Below, piece after piece: positions 1-12,700 of a stretch of DNA of 64,000 nt. The stretch is from Ancylostoma caninum (Eukaryota > Nematoda > Chromadorea > Rhabditida > Ancylostomatidae). A program made the translations under genes and the position numbers. The stretch covers positions 2,108,001 through 2,172,000 of the forward strand of contig JBAJFG010000492.1 in the NCBI GenBank assembly GCA_037903475.1, given 5' to 3'. Position 1 is the stretch's first letter. Each line of letters opens with the position of its first letter. The notes beneath the pieces are model-generated. The model did no database searches. It saw nothing but the letters and a program-made list of their open reading frames with translations, and was not told where the DNA came from.

Positions 1-514
1 AGTTTTGATTTATAATATCTCTGGGCGCCGTAGCATCCGTTCTACCATAGCATGCCTAATCAGTTTCTTTTTTCTTGGGCGCAGCAATGTTGTGCTTTGA
101 ACAGCAGCGGCAGCACACACCCATACGCGCCCCTTTGAACGTATTTTGAGAGAAATTTACCATCCTAGCACTGCCCACACGTTTCCTGTCGTAAAAATTT
201 TCTCCACCCCGTATATCTAGAGGTGTTGGTGCTCTCGTTTCTCGGACGTTTTTGAGAAATTTTGTTTTGCTCCTTAAAATACCCATATATCTGTCACTAA
301 CGCTTGTAAGTACGTGTATGTCGGCCTTCGGAGATGGTGTGACCTCTCTCCCACGTCCATCATCACCCTTCCATCTCTGCAACACGCCGTGTGGTGTTCT
401 CGATAACTCCATGCATTTTTTCTCATTACACCACTCACATACACGAACGACAACGACACAACGAATGCACATCTCCTCGGATCTTTCCCTTATGATCAGA
501 GAAACACATGAGCC

Positions 515-632
515 ATGACACAGACCGGAAACAACGTTGAAAATACTCCGGAGAAGTCACCGCCTGCGCCACGATCGTCACTGCTGTCGCTGCAGCAAAA
601 GAACCATAGAGAGCAAATATTCGAACGTCACA
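515..632 (+). other. Orphan open frame, possible distant first exon
   Basis: An ATG at 515 opens a polar frame that starts MTQTGNNVENTPEKSPPAPR, with a composition like the low-complexity parts of CIC. A possible acceptor (ATCAG) lies about 25 bases upstream. A weak GT donor after 632 leaves phase 1, which could join in frame to the exon at 9320. No homology is recognisable and the donor is poor, so this is only a candidate alternative N-terminus. Confidence 0.18.
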
Positions 633-1168
633 GTGCAAATAAGTGCAATTGTGTTACTTCTGTAAAAATCTCGAACGCATCTGCTTCACTGAATTTCATG
701 TAGTAATTGGCTTCTGTTATCGTGGCTACCTTATCTTTTCCATGTCACACAGTGCGGATAAATTTCCCATAAGAGAATATTTCGGCTTAAATCCTGTACA
801 GGACTCGGTCAGAATTCTGGCAATTTTGTTACTGGACTATCGGACAAACTAGCGGCTCGTGCTCGCGTGGTTGGTCCTCTCAATGTAAAGTAAGGAATGG
901 AGATGTGAAGGCTTTCTTCTCCCACACGTGATGGCTCTAGTTTGAATGCTGCAGATGTCCACAAATGTCGCATTTCTCAGCCGATTTTCATTGCTAGTAC
1001 TTTTAGAAAGAAAACATGTAAGAGAAGTATCAACGAAAAAAAAAACGAACCAACAGTAAGAGCTATATTTCTAGAAAGAAAAATTTTAAAAAGCTGGAAC
1101 CTGGAAAGTTAAGCATGCCAGATATGCTCAGTTTCATTGTATTAGCGGAACGCGAAAGGAGCTGTAAG

Positions 1169-1213
1169 TTCACAATTGATAATTACTCCAGTTCAGAATT
1201 GATAATTACTCCA
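1169..1213. repeat. Two-copy 22-23 bp tandem repeat
   Basis: The unit with core AATTGATAATTACTCCA occurs twice back to back with one or two differences. Confidence 0.8.
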
Positions 1214-3424
1214 ACTATTCTATCCCCGTTATGAGAGGTAACGGTTTTATTACAAACTTTTCTCAGAAAAAAATTGGGAAGAGGCATGTAATAGATCAGT
1301 GTTACAAAACATTTACATGGTTGTTCGATACAGGGTGTGAATGGGGATTATTGTCATTTGTACGTTGTTATCTGTTTTGCTGCAGTCATCGTTTGCTGTC
1401 GCTGGTATACCGTATACTCTACCGTAAGTACACATCGATCACAATGAGTTTAAGCGTGATGAGGTATCGTAGCGTGTTAGAAGACTTGAGAGGCGGCCAG
1501 TACTGAATGTTATTAGCTTTTATAGTGCCTAAGTATAACGTTTACCGAATTTTCGCATGATGCTTGTATTATAGTCACGAGTTCCACTCGTTCGTTACAG
1601 CGTTGCCCAAGACTGGGAACACACTTCGTTGGAATAACGATTCGACCTCGTCGCCTCTTGCCTTTCCAGAGCCTTTTCTCAGTGAGAAAAGTTGAAATGA
1701 GGTTTCTGAAGGCTGACAAACCATAACTCTGAGCTGGGGACATTAGGTTTGCAAAACATTGTAACCAAATCGGACGGCTGACAGTCTAACCATGAATTCA
1801 AAAGGGAGATCTGCCCATGAAACGAGACCTCAGCAGATATACTAATGTGATGAAAGAATGATTTCTTTTGGCTTCGGAACTAGCGTAGGTATACTTTTCT
1901 AAAATAGACGTTCGACAGGGGCTACCTTACTTAATACTTATATTTAAGCAAGTGAATTTTTATTACTGCTAATTTAGTTTATGTGCTGACTATCCATTAT
2001 ATTTGAGGATAGTGAAGTGAATCCAACTAGCTAAGTTCTCATGCGACTTTGTCCTAAAGTTCCTATCAATTAGAGGAAACCACATCGCAATTAGGTTTCT
2101 CATGCTTCTGCTGGCAGTTCGCTAGGCTACTGAAGAACAGCTGCTGGAATAAAACTCGCGTCATCATGTTCTACGCTGGTGCTGCTGAATTTGTAGATGA
2201 ATCCCGAAAAGAATTTCGAGCTTACGACGCCTTACTGAAGTGATCTGGTCCCTCGAGGAGTTCCGCAGCCGACAGGATATCCCTCGTCTTCTCTGCAAAA
2301 CCAAGCACTGCCGAATGATTTAGCATGACGTCATCAATTTCGTCGCGTGCGAACGCGTACGGATACGCGTCGACTCGAATAAGAGTAACGTCATATGTAG
2401 ACGCATAGACTCGCATTTTGAGCTCTATGTTGCATCTTTATCGATCTACAACAAAAGTCCGCCCTTTTAGGCACAGGACGAGGATGCATTGACAAAGTTT
2501 TAAGAAAGGAGAAAAAACTATGTGACTGGCGCACGAAACAAAAGGGGAGGGATGGGAATTGGAGGAGTGGGAGGAGCAGGAGCACTGGAGCAGTAGGCCT
2601 GTTTTAGAGTATTTGAGGTGCAACGCAGAGTGTATTACTTCTGTAATCTTCTCTTTACAAATATCTTGCTGATCCATATAATTCAAATTCAATTCACAGC
2701 ATTTCAGCCCTATACCTAAGCATTTTTCCTCTGTCATTAAAAAACGGTGGGGCTCTATTTGCAAAAACTTGTTCTAACACTTTCTATACAAAGTGTGCGA
2801 TATAGTGAAATTCATAAGTCAGACATGAATGCAGATGGACATTATGCATTGATAATGCCCCATGTGGTCATCACAGTCATATCTCTGGCAATCCCCAATT
2901 TCCCTCATTTGCCACTGCGATATACAGGAAAATGGGTGAATTCAAAATAAGTGGTTTCTCTTCGTATTGTATTCAAACGAGCTTACTGGAAGTTTGAGAA
3001 AATTCCACAAACCAAGAAAGACTTCCACCATAATATTGGTAACGCTGAAAAATTTTCTTGATGGAAGTGCTTGTTGCTTTTTGGAATCTTTACCCCCACT
3101 TAGCCATTAGTAGCTGGTCCTGAGCATTCCATTGTTTATGTGAGTATTAGCTTCCTTTTCTCTCCGAGAACATCAAGAAATTTTCTCGGAATGTGGTTTT
3201 GGATCTCGAGTGAGAATTCGAAATTACAGTCAGTGATAGGGCCAAGGTTTCAGACAAGATTTGTGCTATAGAGCAGTTAATTTGTGGCCCCACTTCAAAA
3301 AAAAAAAACACCCATAAAACAAAATCTCTAGTTCAATTTTTAACATTTCTTCGCTTTTACGTTGTGTCACTCATCTTTTGTACACATTCGTTTATATTAT
3401 TAATTTTTTGATTTTTGTGCACTC

Positions 3425-3590
3425 GCCTCGGTCATTGCTTCGTTTTGCGACAGGCGCGCGGCGTGCTCTGCACAACGTCGTCGCTCGCGACAAATCGCTC
3501 GCCTTTCCCCGCGCAGCTCGTTCCTCTTCCCAATCTCGTCGACGTTTTTCGACAAAAGGTCCGCCTTCGACAATAGTTTGTGGTTGCACA
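3425..3590. promoter_or_regulatory. GC/CpG-rich patch upstream of cic
   Basis: About 165 bases are much richer in G+C and in CpG than the flanks, with repeated TCGCTCGC/GTCGTCG motifs and frames open on both strands, as expected of GC-rich non-coding DNA. It lies about 1.7 kb before the first proposed cic exon. It could be a promoter-associated island or a repeat fragment; only its composition supports the call. Confidence 0.25.
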
Positions 3591-5225
3591 TAGACGCCTT
3601 TGGTTTCGTTGATTAGTCACTCGAACTGATTCATTTCGCCTTCTTTTCGCTATGTGCTCCACCACTCTCTTCTCTACGTGTATTTCTGTAATGCTGAACG
3701 AGGTGGCTCGACACAGACTGCACGATATGGCACTTTTGTGTATACTCCAATGTTCACAACGCCACCATGTTCCTCACAAGTATATATCCATATACATATA
3801 TGCGTATACGCACAATGATACATAAACGTATGTCGTGATACCGTCTCATTAGTACCAGCACTGAATCCTAGATCGTTTTGCGCGATTAGAAGTTTGTCGC
3901 AAGGAATTATAATACATCGTCGACACTCGCAGACGAAAGGCTATCGCTACACTTTTTTCGTAGTGTTTGGCATGCTCGTTCACTAATGAGACTACCGTAC
4001 TTGTCAATTCGTATTAATCCCAAATGATTACTAGTATCACTTTTATATTGTACAAGGTAAATATTCCGTTTATTGTACGAGCTGTACTGATAGATTCAGT
4101 TTACAAAATGGATTCTTCTATTCGTTATACAGATTATATAAAATGTATGGCTTATTATTATCAGTCACGCTATAACAGATCTTAGAAAGCTACATGTTAA
4201 TTTTTTGTTCGACATGTTGCGTGAGAATTAGCTTTCTTTCCAATTTTTCTGTTTCAGTTCTACAAAGAAAATAATGTTCAGAAAAGCTCGGGATTCCAAT
4301 GATAGGTTCAAAACAAGCTATTGCTTAGTAAGGAAACACTTTTTCTGTTTTAAATTCCTAAGTCTCCTCTTTCTTATGGAGCTTTTATGGAGCTGAAAAG
4401 AAGTGGAACAAAGCAACAATCTCCGGGTTGTCCACGCAAAAGTCAACTCCCTACAATCTTCAGGGGGTAGCGCCTCTATATTTCAGAGTTTACAATCAAT
4501 GGAAAGCTCGAAGAGTGTGCTTGTTTCTGTTTTCATTAATTCCGAGTTCGCCTAAAGTTCCTAATGATGCCCCTTTCAGAAATGGCAGATCTGTTTATCT
4601 GCTGAATACGTGACTAGACACCTAGTTCGAATATTATTTTGGGAATAACTTTGCGTTTCCTCACATTCTCGCTTTCGAGAAGAAAAATGTCATCCATCGT
4701 AGTTTATGTTACTCTATTGGTGCTTTTTATTTGTTGCTTTTTCCCAGTGATACTTTCGTTCTTTTTTTCTCCGTCCTATCGTAATTTTGAGATTCTACAG
4801 ATTTGGACACTTTTGACTGTTATTATGGAGAAGGTAAAAAAAAATATTGGTACACCTGAATTTCCATGGGCATATCCGATTTTCTCCTGGGAATGCAAAA
4901 ATTCCAAGCTTTTCCCCGTGCTCTATGCTCGCTACATTCATCATGTTTCCTAGATTACTACCAAGACGATTGAGAATTTCTGTTTACGCCCGATTGTTCA
5001 TTGTGCTCTCGTCTTGCTAAAAATTCGTTATCATTGCTAATGCTACGTGCTTACTTCCAGAAACAAATACGCTCGTTCTTTTCAGTACTATAATCGTTGA
5101 AACGTTGATTCTTTGATTGATACGTTTATCGCTAATACACTGCTTAGATTGCAGACTACCGTACCTTCTCGTGATGAGCGGGGGCTTATTTTTTCGCATT
5201 GTCTAAAAGGTTTTTGGAAGAATTT

Positions 5226-5307
5226 CAGGTCCCGTTTAGGGGGACGATGACGCCGTTCTGCTAGTGCTGCGCCAGTTCTGATGCAGCAGCAGAATTCGCG
5301 ACTGCAG
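5226..5307 (+). CDS. cic: cic candidate first exon 1a (start codon 5281)
   Basis: A strong acceptor (AATTTCAG, ending 5228) precedes an exon whose ATG at 5281 starts MQQQNSRLQ and ends at a GTGAGT donor after 5307. The same frame has a TGA at 5248, so 5281 is the first usable Met. An acceptor with no obvious upstream coding exon is what a spliced-leader trans-splicing site looks like in nematodes. The exon ends in phase 0 and joins in frame to 6103. Confidence 0.5.
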
Positions 5308-8300
5308 GTGAGTGTCAGATCCTATCTTTTTCCTGAGCTTTTCATAAAAGTATCACTATAATATTAAATATCTATGTTATAATACCTATTTTCAAAATAG
5401 AAAATCCCAGTAAGTGGGAGAATCATATCACAGCGACTCCCATCCATATCAGCATACATTGGTTATGAAATTGCATCCTGTAGTTTGTTTGCTACTTATC
5501 CAAAGCTGCTCTAGGTGTTCTGCGAAGTGATCGATACCTATAAATGGAAAAGCAAGAAGGGTCGCCTAGTCAGGTAACTAAAATTGTTTTATCGGCACTA
5601 TTGTGTGTATTTTTTCTACCAGAAAACTAGTAAAGTTAGAACAACGCGGATCGAGCCATTTTTGTGTGCTTAGGATTTCCTGAGAAATATAATGTTGTAG
5701 AAGCACTGGGACGACGTTGTGGATAATATTTGCTCGTCACTATGTGTGTAGTGAAATTTCATCATGGAGTACATCTTAGGAAAATCGCCTTCTGTTTTTC
5801 ACTATTCCTGAGGACATTCTTTGTTTTTGGCTTTCTTCCACTTAACAGTCTGAAAACTATGTGATTCTGTGTAGTTCCATCTGTTTGTGCCGTTTTGAGG
5901 TGGTCCTTCATGTACTCCGTTTCCTTGCATTCCACCACAACACTGGTCATAACTCGGGATCGAAAACGCTTGTTCAGAAAGAATGAATGAGGAGATAGTG
6001 GAAGGGAACTTCCCTTGGCGAACTTCCAAAGAGCATTTGGATGCTAACTAACCTATACTGCCAAAATTGCTGACTTCAAGACTGCTGAACTTCCTTTTAC
6101 AGGCAACGGGTATAATCTTCCCTACGAGTCAGCGAAGTACTGTAGAAGACCCGTCGAGCCAAAGCCGTAAGTGTTCTTCAGTACCTGTTTACTTTTTTCT
6201 GAAGAAGATAGTGCTTTGTTACTTCATCGTCACCATCATCACCATTTTTACTGGAGTCTAATTAAAACATCATTCCATCTTGCATTTGACTTATCACCTT
6301 CTCTTCCCAATATTTTTAGAAGCTTCATGTTGCAATCGGCACCATTTAATCTTCCTTACTTATAATCTAATGAAAAAGAGATTGGCCTGCTGATTTCTAC
6401 AATATCCGTACAGTAATAGGATGAATGTGCTGCAGAATCTCTACATTTCCCTCATGCGACATTGGTATTTATTCCGCTACAGTATCCCAACAATGTTTTC
6501 TTACGCTAGGCAAACTAAAATGCGAATTACGATGAGTACTATTGGCATCAAAGCGTCACTACGTCGAGTCAACTCGTTATTCGCTCATGCCTCATTCTTC
6601 CTCATCATCCAAGAATCACCAAATACCCCCTCTTGCATGGAAACTGTGACCACTCAGCGAGACGGCAGCTGTTCCTTCATTCGTGGGTGACAACAAAGGT
6701 AGTAAACAAAAAAGCGTTGCTGATATCACACACTTAGCATAAATGGTTGTAGCTCTCCAGGTGAGACGAAGAATTGGATGTATGAAGCTCAATTTCTAGC
6801 TAAATCACATCTTCCGCTGTGCATGACGCAGTCACTTCCCACAACCACGCGTATTTTGAGAATTATTTGGAACTCGATGTGTTGTTGTATCACATAAAAC
6901 ATTTGTGTCTTTTCATTGCTTTTATACCTTGTGAGAACAAGGTTTCTTTGAAGGAACAGCCTTATCAGGCGCATCGTTTGTAAGAATGACATCTGAGCTT
7001 TCAGAACGTGAGGTTTTTCCACCTTTTCGGAGAAGTCATTAAAATTATTTCATATAACTGAATATTATGGGTCTTTCTAGAATTCTGCGCGTAAAAAGCG
7101 TGTGGAATCCTTCTAGTCATTTTAGTTAGCTTAATTTCTGCTGAATCGCGAGAATTTCTATAGTTACATGTTCAATGCGGGGTTCGAATTTTCCGGTAAT
7201 CCCCTCCACGAAGGAATTTCTACTGTGCCATACGTGCTGGCTCCAATAGAAGTGCCATGCATCAGATACAACGTTATTTTCATCGATAGAACACTGGAAT
7301 TCACCCAGTGCCAGTCCACGTAGGTTTCCCAGACTAGCCATTGAAACTCAATTAATTATCTTGTATTTTTGCTAGGGATTGTAAGATTATAAATTCATTC
7401 ATGGTGGTGATATTTCCTTCGTAGTGGTGCAAACAGAGAAGATGAAGGTAGCGCGCGCAGAAATTTCGATTTCTGTCTTTAGGTGAGCTGCGTGAGAAGC
7501 CGGCATGTAACTATTCCCAAGTAATCGCAACAGAATAAGGAATATACCTCGTGACAACGAGGTTTGTTGGATGAAACAGCATCATCAGGCTAAGCGTTTG
7601 TAAGAAAAACATCTGAGCTTTCAAAACATGAGGTTTTTCACTTCTTTGGGGGAGTCAGTGAGATTACTTCAATTGGCTGAAAATTGTAAAGTTCCAAAGA
7701 ATGCGGAAGTAGGATAAGGAAGACATGGCTTCGGTGCTCATGAAGTAAGCGCTCCGCTTTGGGGTTGCTAACCCCACGAAACCTAGCTTTTACAAGGATG
7801 AAAGAAAAAACAAGTTGAATCCTGATCAATTTGGTGTTCCTTTGTCAATAGTCGCTTGCAAAACAATGCAACAACGTAGTAAAGGACAGTCTGCCTCTTG
7901 GCAGGTTGCTTTGCAAGAATGTGTCTTGGACTACCGTCGAATTCTATGTTGCGGCATTTTTCTGCAAATTTGCTTGGTAGGCAACAATATTGTGTGACAA
8001 TTCCACAGAAGTCATACACTATTGCCATTCCTCACAGTGTAGATCTCAGCAAGGGAGCGAAAATAATCACGAGCAAGCTTAAGTTGTCTTGAGCCATAGA
8101 CTCCGCATCAATCCGTTCAAATTTCGGGGTGGTAAGGGATAGGATCGAAACACGCGATCATTTCTACGAGTTGGCTTGAAATCAACCTCAATAAAGTGTT
8201 GAAACATCTTTGATATGGCACAATGAAAATGCATCGCTGCTTGCGTGCGGCTTGGTCGCTATCGCTCCTCCTCCCTCCTCTGCGGGGCCTAGATTGTAAA

Positions 8301-9667
8301 TGACGTCAAGAATGGTGTAGTAGTGTACATGAATCATCTTTTCATAATAATCCCGACACTCATAGTGTTCCTCACATGATATTGATTAGAGGAAGCAGAT
8401 TGCTCCGGGATGCAGTCGCACCATATCATCGATGGGATCGTTTGAAATCACCCACTTGAAATGAGCGGTGCAGAATCTCTGAAGAGCCTCATCATCATAT
8501 GATACTGCTGCATCTACTCGTGAGACAAGATTTTGCGTATGCTTGCATACTAGGTGAATGGTGCTATGAATTCAAATGGGGTGGAAATCACGCTTACTTA
8601 GTGATTCGTAATTTGCGTTATTGGTGACGACGTAATAAACGAAATAATGAACCTCGATGGAAATAAAACTCGAGCTATCACAAGGGTGAACTCTGCTGCC
8701 AGTGTAATGAGATGCATTATGTGCATTCCGAAAAGCTGTAATAATACATATAACTCTTTGGAAAAATACAACCAACATCCGCCGTCACTTATATACTATC
8801 AGCACAAGATGTAAAGTATTGTATAATAGTAGAGTTTTTAGCAAGTCCAAAGTTACTCAGCTTAGTGCTTCACTTAATCTCGATCTCTTGCCTTAGTTAT
8901 AATTGGTTTCCGATACGAAATTTCCAACCACTACTTGGTTTAAATTCGTGATAACGGTTGACAACTAAAACGTTTTGTATATTGAAGATATTTCAGGAGT
9001 TTATACGTGTAATGGGATAGAGAATTTTGCTGTATTGGGTCTGCAATTTTTTACTTTGGCGTAGTCGTCCGTCATTGATTGCATGAGAGAGCGGACCCGA
9101 CACTCTTTTCCGTAGGCATGGGGCTGGTAAGCGTAGTAGTTACACGATAAAAATGAAACCAGAATCGGGCACAGAAGGGTATTGTCGTCACACTCGTTTG
9201 GTGCTCGTTATGTGGGTTGAATGAGGGGTCGGCAGAATTTGAAGCGTTTCTATGTTCTCAGTTTTATTTTTTTTACACTTATGGTATGTGCTTCTACTCA
9301 AAAACATTTCGTATTTTAGAGGAGCTTACGCCGGCGGGTGTAAATGCATTTCGTTTTCCCTCCACATCGTCGCTTTTTCCAAATGAACTGCTGCGAACGC
9401 TGGGCGTTTCACAACCGTATTCTCCTAGTGAGTTCCGTGCTTCTTAGACAATTACTCAGTTCTGGCCCAGTGATACTCATGGAGCACACACATCACTTTT
9501 TTGCTGCACACCCATGGAACGAGTAAGAGCGACACTCATTATCATAACATCTTTTGAATTTCTCTTCCGTGGAGTCGATTTGGTGACTGCTTTGAAGACA
9601 CAGTACACCTGCTACCATCACAGTTCAATGGGCGTGCTCCCTTTCCTTCTAAAACAGTTACGTCGCG

Positions 9668-9707
<40 letters not shown>

Positions 9708-12700
9708 CATCTGCCATATGGGATTACTTCCGTTTTACCGGATGAGTTGTGTATGCTAGCATAGGAAGAAGATCAGGTGCCAAGTGCCAAGATGCTCTAC
9801 AATGATTCTCACTGGGAAGAAGGGTGTTACCAGAACATTTTGAAGTAAACTTTGCCATGAACTGTAATTCGTAACATTCGTAATTTGTAGTCTTCCACAA
9901 AATTCCACTCTGATTTCCTTTAACCAAACTGCAAGTTCCACTAACGGGAACTGGTTAAGCCTTCATTTATCAAGCAACCTCGTGACGTTGAGAATATTCT
10001 GTTGCAAATATGTGTCAGAGGGGAGACTATATATTCACAGTCCTGACTACACAATGAACCAGTGTTAATTAACGCATTCACTATCGATCCCCTGTGATAT
10101 AGTTGATCCAAATAATTTCTACGCCGAAAAACAACAGTTCGCCCATCATTGAAACAGGACCCGATAAAGCTGGAACCGTCTTACCCTGTTTTCAGTCAGC
10201 GAGAACCTAGTGGTAATCCCAACAGAGTTAAAGTTCTACATTATATACCGCCTATTAGGTACATAGTTCGACAAACATATGTTTACAAAAAGTTTCGTTT
10301 TTGTATTTGCTGAACATGCTGCTAATGTGTTGTAATCCTGTACAGAAGTAGCGGAATTTGAACTTATGCGTTTCTATCCGACAGTTTCAAAGTCATGCCA
10401 ACAAGAAGGTCCTAATAATGACAGTATTGTTATCTTTCTGCCTCATTGTATTGTTCCCATTATCTTAGTAGGGCGTTTGTAAAGTCAACAATATATGTGT
10501 AGACAATTAAACGCATGAAAATAGGTGGATGAATAAAATTTGTGCTTGATCTTCCTTCTTTCTCTTTATTCAGACGTGAAAATCTATGGATGTAGAAGTT
10601 TGTGACGCCACAAACACCTACCTGTTCATTTTTGTATTTTGCACATGACATACACAAAACGCATTTAGTGGGTCGTGAACTGATACAAAGTTAGAAGTGA
10701 TGAGGGCCCAGATTACGTTTGGGCAGCGCAGCTCTTTTATATCGGATTGTTCTCATCAAATCTGTCTTTCAGGAAGAGAGCAGTACTGCCCAAAGTGAGA
10801 CCACCTATTGAACGTTATTCTTCATAATTTCTCGAGCATACTATTCTAGGTTTTGCTTACAGTTTGCAGCTGAGCCTGGTAATTTTTTATAAGAAATACT
10901 TCACGTCAAGAAGGTTGAAATTGAGGATTCTCCTGTGTTCACATTCGGTAGCGGTGTGGCCCCCGAAGAGTAAATCTTTACCAGAATCAAATTTTGCTTG
11001 GCATTTGGATCCACTTCATAGAACATCATAATGTAACAACCATATATTAGGTTGTCGGGAAAGTTCTCGCGGTTTTTGGAACAGCACATTTTCTTGACTT
11101 TTCAAAAACGAGAAAGCACATTAAGAAATGTATAAACCACCATTACGTCCTACCACTTTTTGACCATTTTTGGAAAGCCTTTCGATGCCCCCGGCATAGA
11201 ACAGTTCTGGCATTGACTTGGAAAACTGTCCAACCAGCGATCCAAGCCATCTTCATCATCGTACGCTCTATCTTGCATGGCGTCAGAGAGAGACAGGAGA
11301 AGGTGGTTATCTTCTGGCGCAAGGTAAGGGCTGTACGTTGGGTAAGTCAGCACTTTCAATCAAAGTCGGGTAGCTTCTGGCAAGTCACTCTTTCAGTGTA
11401 TGGACGAATATCGTTGTGTAGAAATCGGATCTTGCCGAGATTCGGACTCTATTCTGCTATTTTTGCGGCCAATCTATCCGGCTGCTGATAGCACAGGTCT
11501 AGTGTGAGGGCAGTGTCGCGTGGCAGTAGCAGTAGCAGGCGTGGCATAGTGGATGATACCTTTGCTGTCACAACAAGCAGTGACCACAACCTTCAGAGGG
11601 TGATCACCTTTCTTCGGCTGCGGCTCAAGCTGCTCATCCTTGTCAACTCAGTGTCGATGGTGCTTGGTGTTGACGTACAGACACTACTTCTCATCTTCTG
11701 TGAAGATGGACCTCAGCTAGTCTCCAATGCTTCTGTACGAGGGCAATTCGGTAGCCACCTCTGCACCTCGCTGGAGGTCGCACCAGGTCAGAGCATGATC
11801 ACTCACTGTGATAATTTTTTTTTACCTTGCCCAACTGACGCAGATCATCAACGATGGTGGTAAAGTGAATATCCAAGACTTGTGTCCCTTCACACATAGT
11901 TTGCCGTGGATCTAAATCTACCAGTTGCTGTGATCGTCCATTGTCGACTCCGGATGTGCGTCTCGACCGTGCGGAAACATTGAGGTTGGAGTCTCCAACA
12001 CGAAGGCGTCTGGACCGATCTTGTGCAGTGCGTTCGGCCACTGTACCGTCCCCCAAACACAGCGTTAAAACGGCGACTGAATGCGGTTGCTGATTCACCA
12101 CATTTTAAGTTGTATAGTAAAAGGCCGCAAATGTACTGTTTTGAAACTTCCATATTCCTGGAAGGGATCGTACAGGCGTTTGCAGGTAATGATAATAATA
12201 AACTCGCACACACCTGACTTCTTCATATATACAAAAGATATGTTGCTGCAAGGCAGTGGGGTTTAAAAAAGGACACTTTCGAAAACCGCGAGAACTTTGC
12301 CGGCAACCTAATACTTACATCTTCGGTATTTAGTTGGAAACACGTAAACATTAAGCTTGTTCTGCAGTTTCAGCTGTTCTAGATCACTTCTGCAGCCCTG
12401 TTTCAAGGTCAGCTTTGTTTAACATGATAACAAACTCCAGTACAAATGTACTTGAGTGCACTGGGGTCCATGGATTTCCCTGTCGTCTCAGATATCCGAG
12501 CCAGAAACATCGTATCAATGATGTGCAGCACAGAGTCCAAGCCCTTCAATTTTATTTTGTTAGATCAAGATGTTTTTGTGAGGGGACTCCTACTTATGAT
12601 GAGCCGCCGAGAATACTAGAATTCTATGATAGTCGCTGAATTTACTGCGTTTTACATTGTGGTTTTCAAGATGTGACTTCAATTGATGGAAACTGCACGG

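Larger units (their letters stand above)
1..5228. other. Upstream region, no defensible gene
   Basis: No reading frame here shows recognisable homology. The stretch is AT-rich with many stops. It holds a short imperfect tandem repeat near 1169-1213, a GC/CpG-rich patch at about 3425-3590 that could be promoter-associated, and a polar open frame starting at 515. It probably contains the upstream promoter region of cic or a long 5' intron; neither can be settled from sequence alone. Confidence 0.5.
6167..9319 (+). other. Intron 2 with a dispersed direct repeat
   Basis: This 3.15 kb intron has no coding sequence that I trust. It contains two diverged direct copies of a repeat of about 140 bp (6926-7065 and 7543-7680). 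Confidence 0.6.

Noticed and set aside
5514..5574. Exon reading [19 protein letters not shown] spliced in after exon 1a
   Set aside because: It ends in phase 2 and would put the exon at 6103 into a frame with an early stop, so this segment is kept only as alternative first exon 1b in another frame.
11504..11863. 119-codon plus-strand open frame
   Set aside because: It is the antisense shadow of the mariner transposase remnant.
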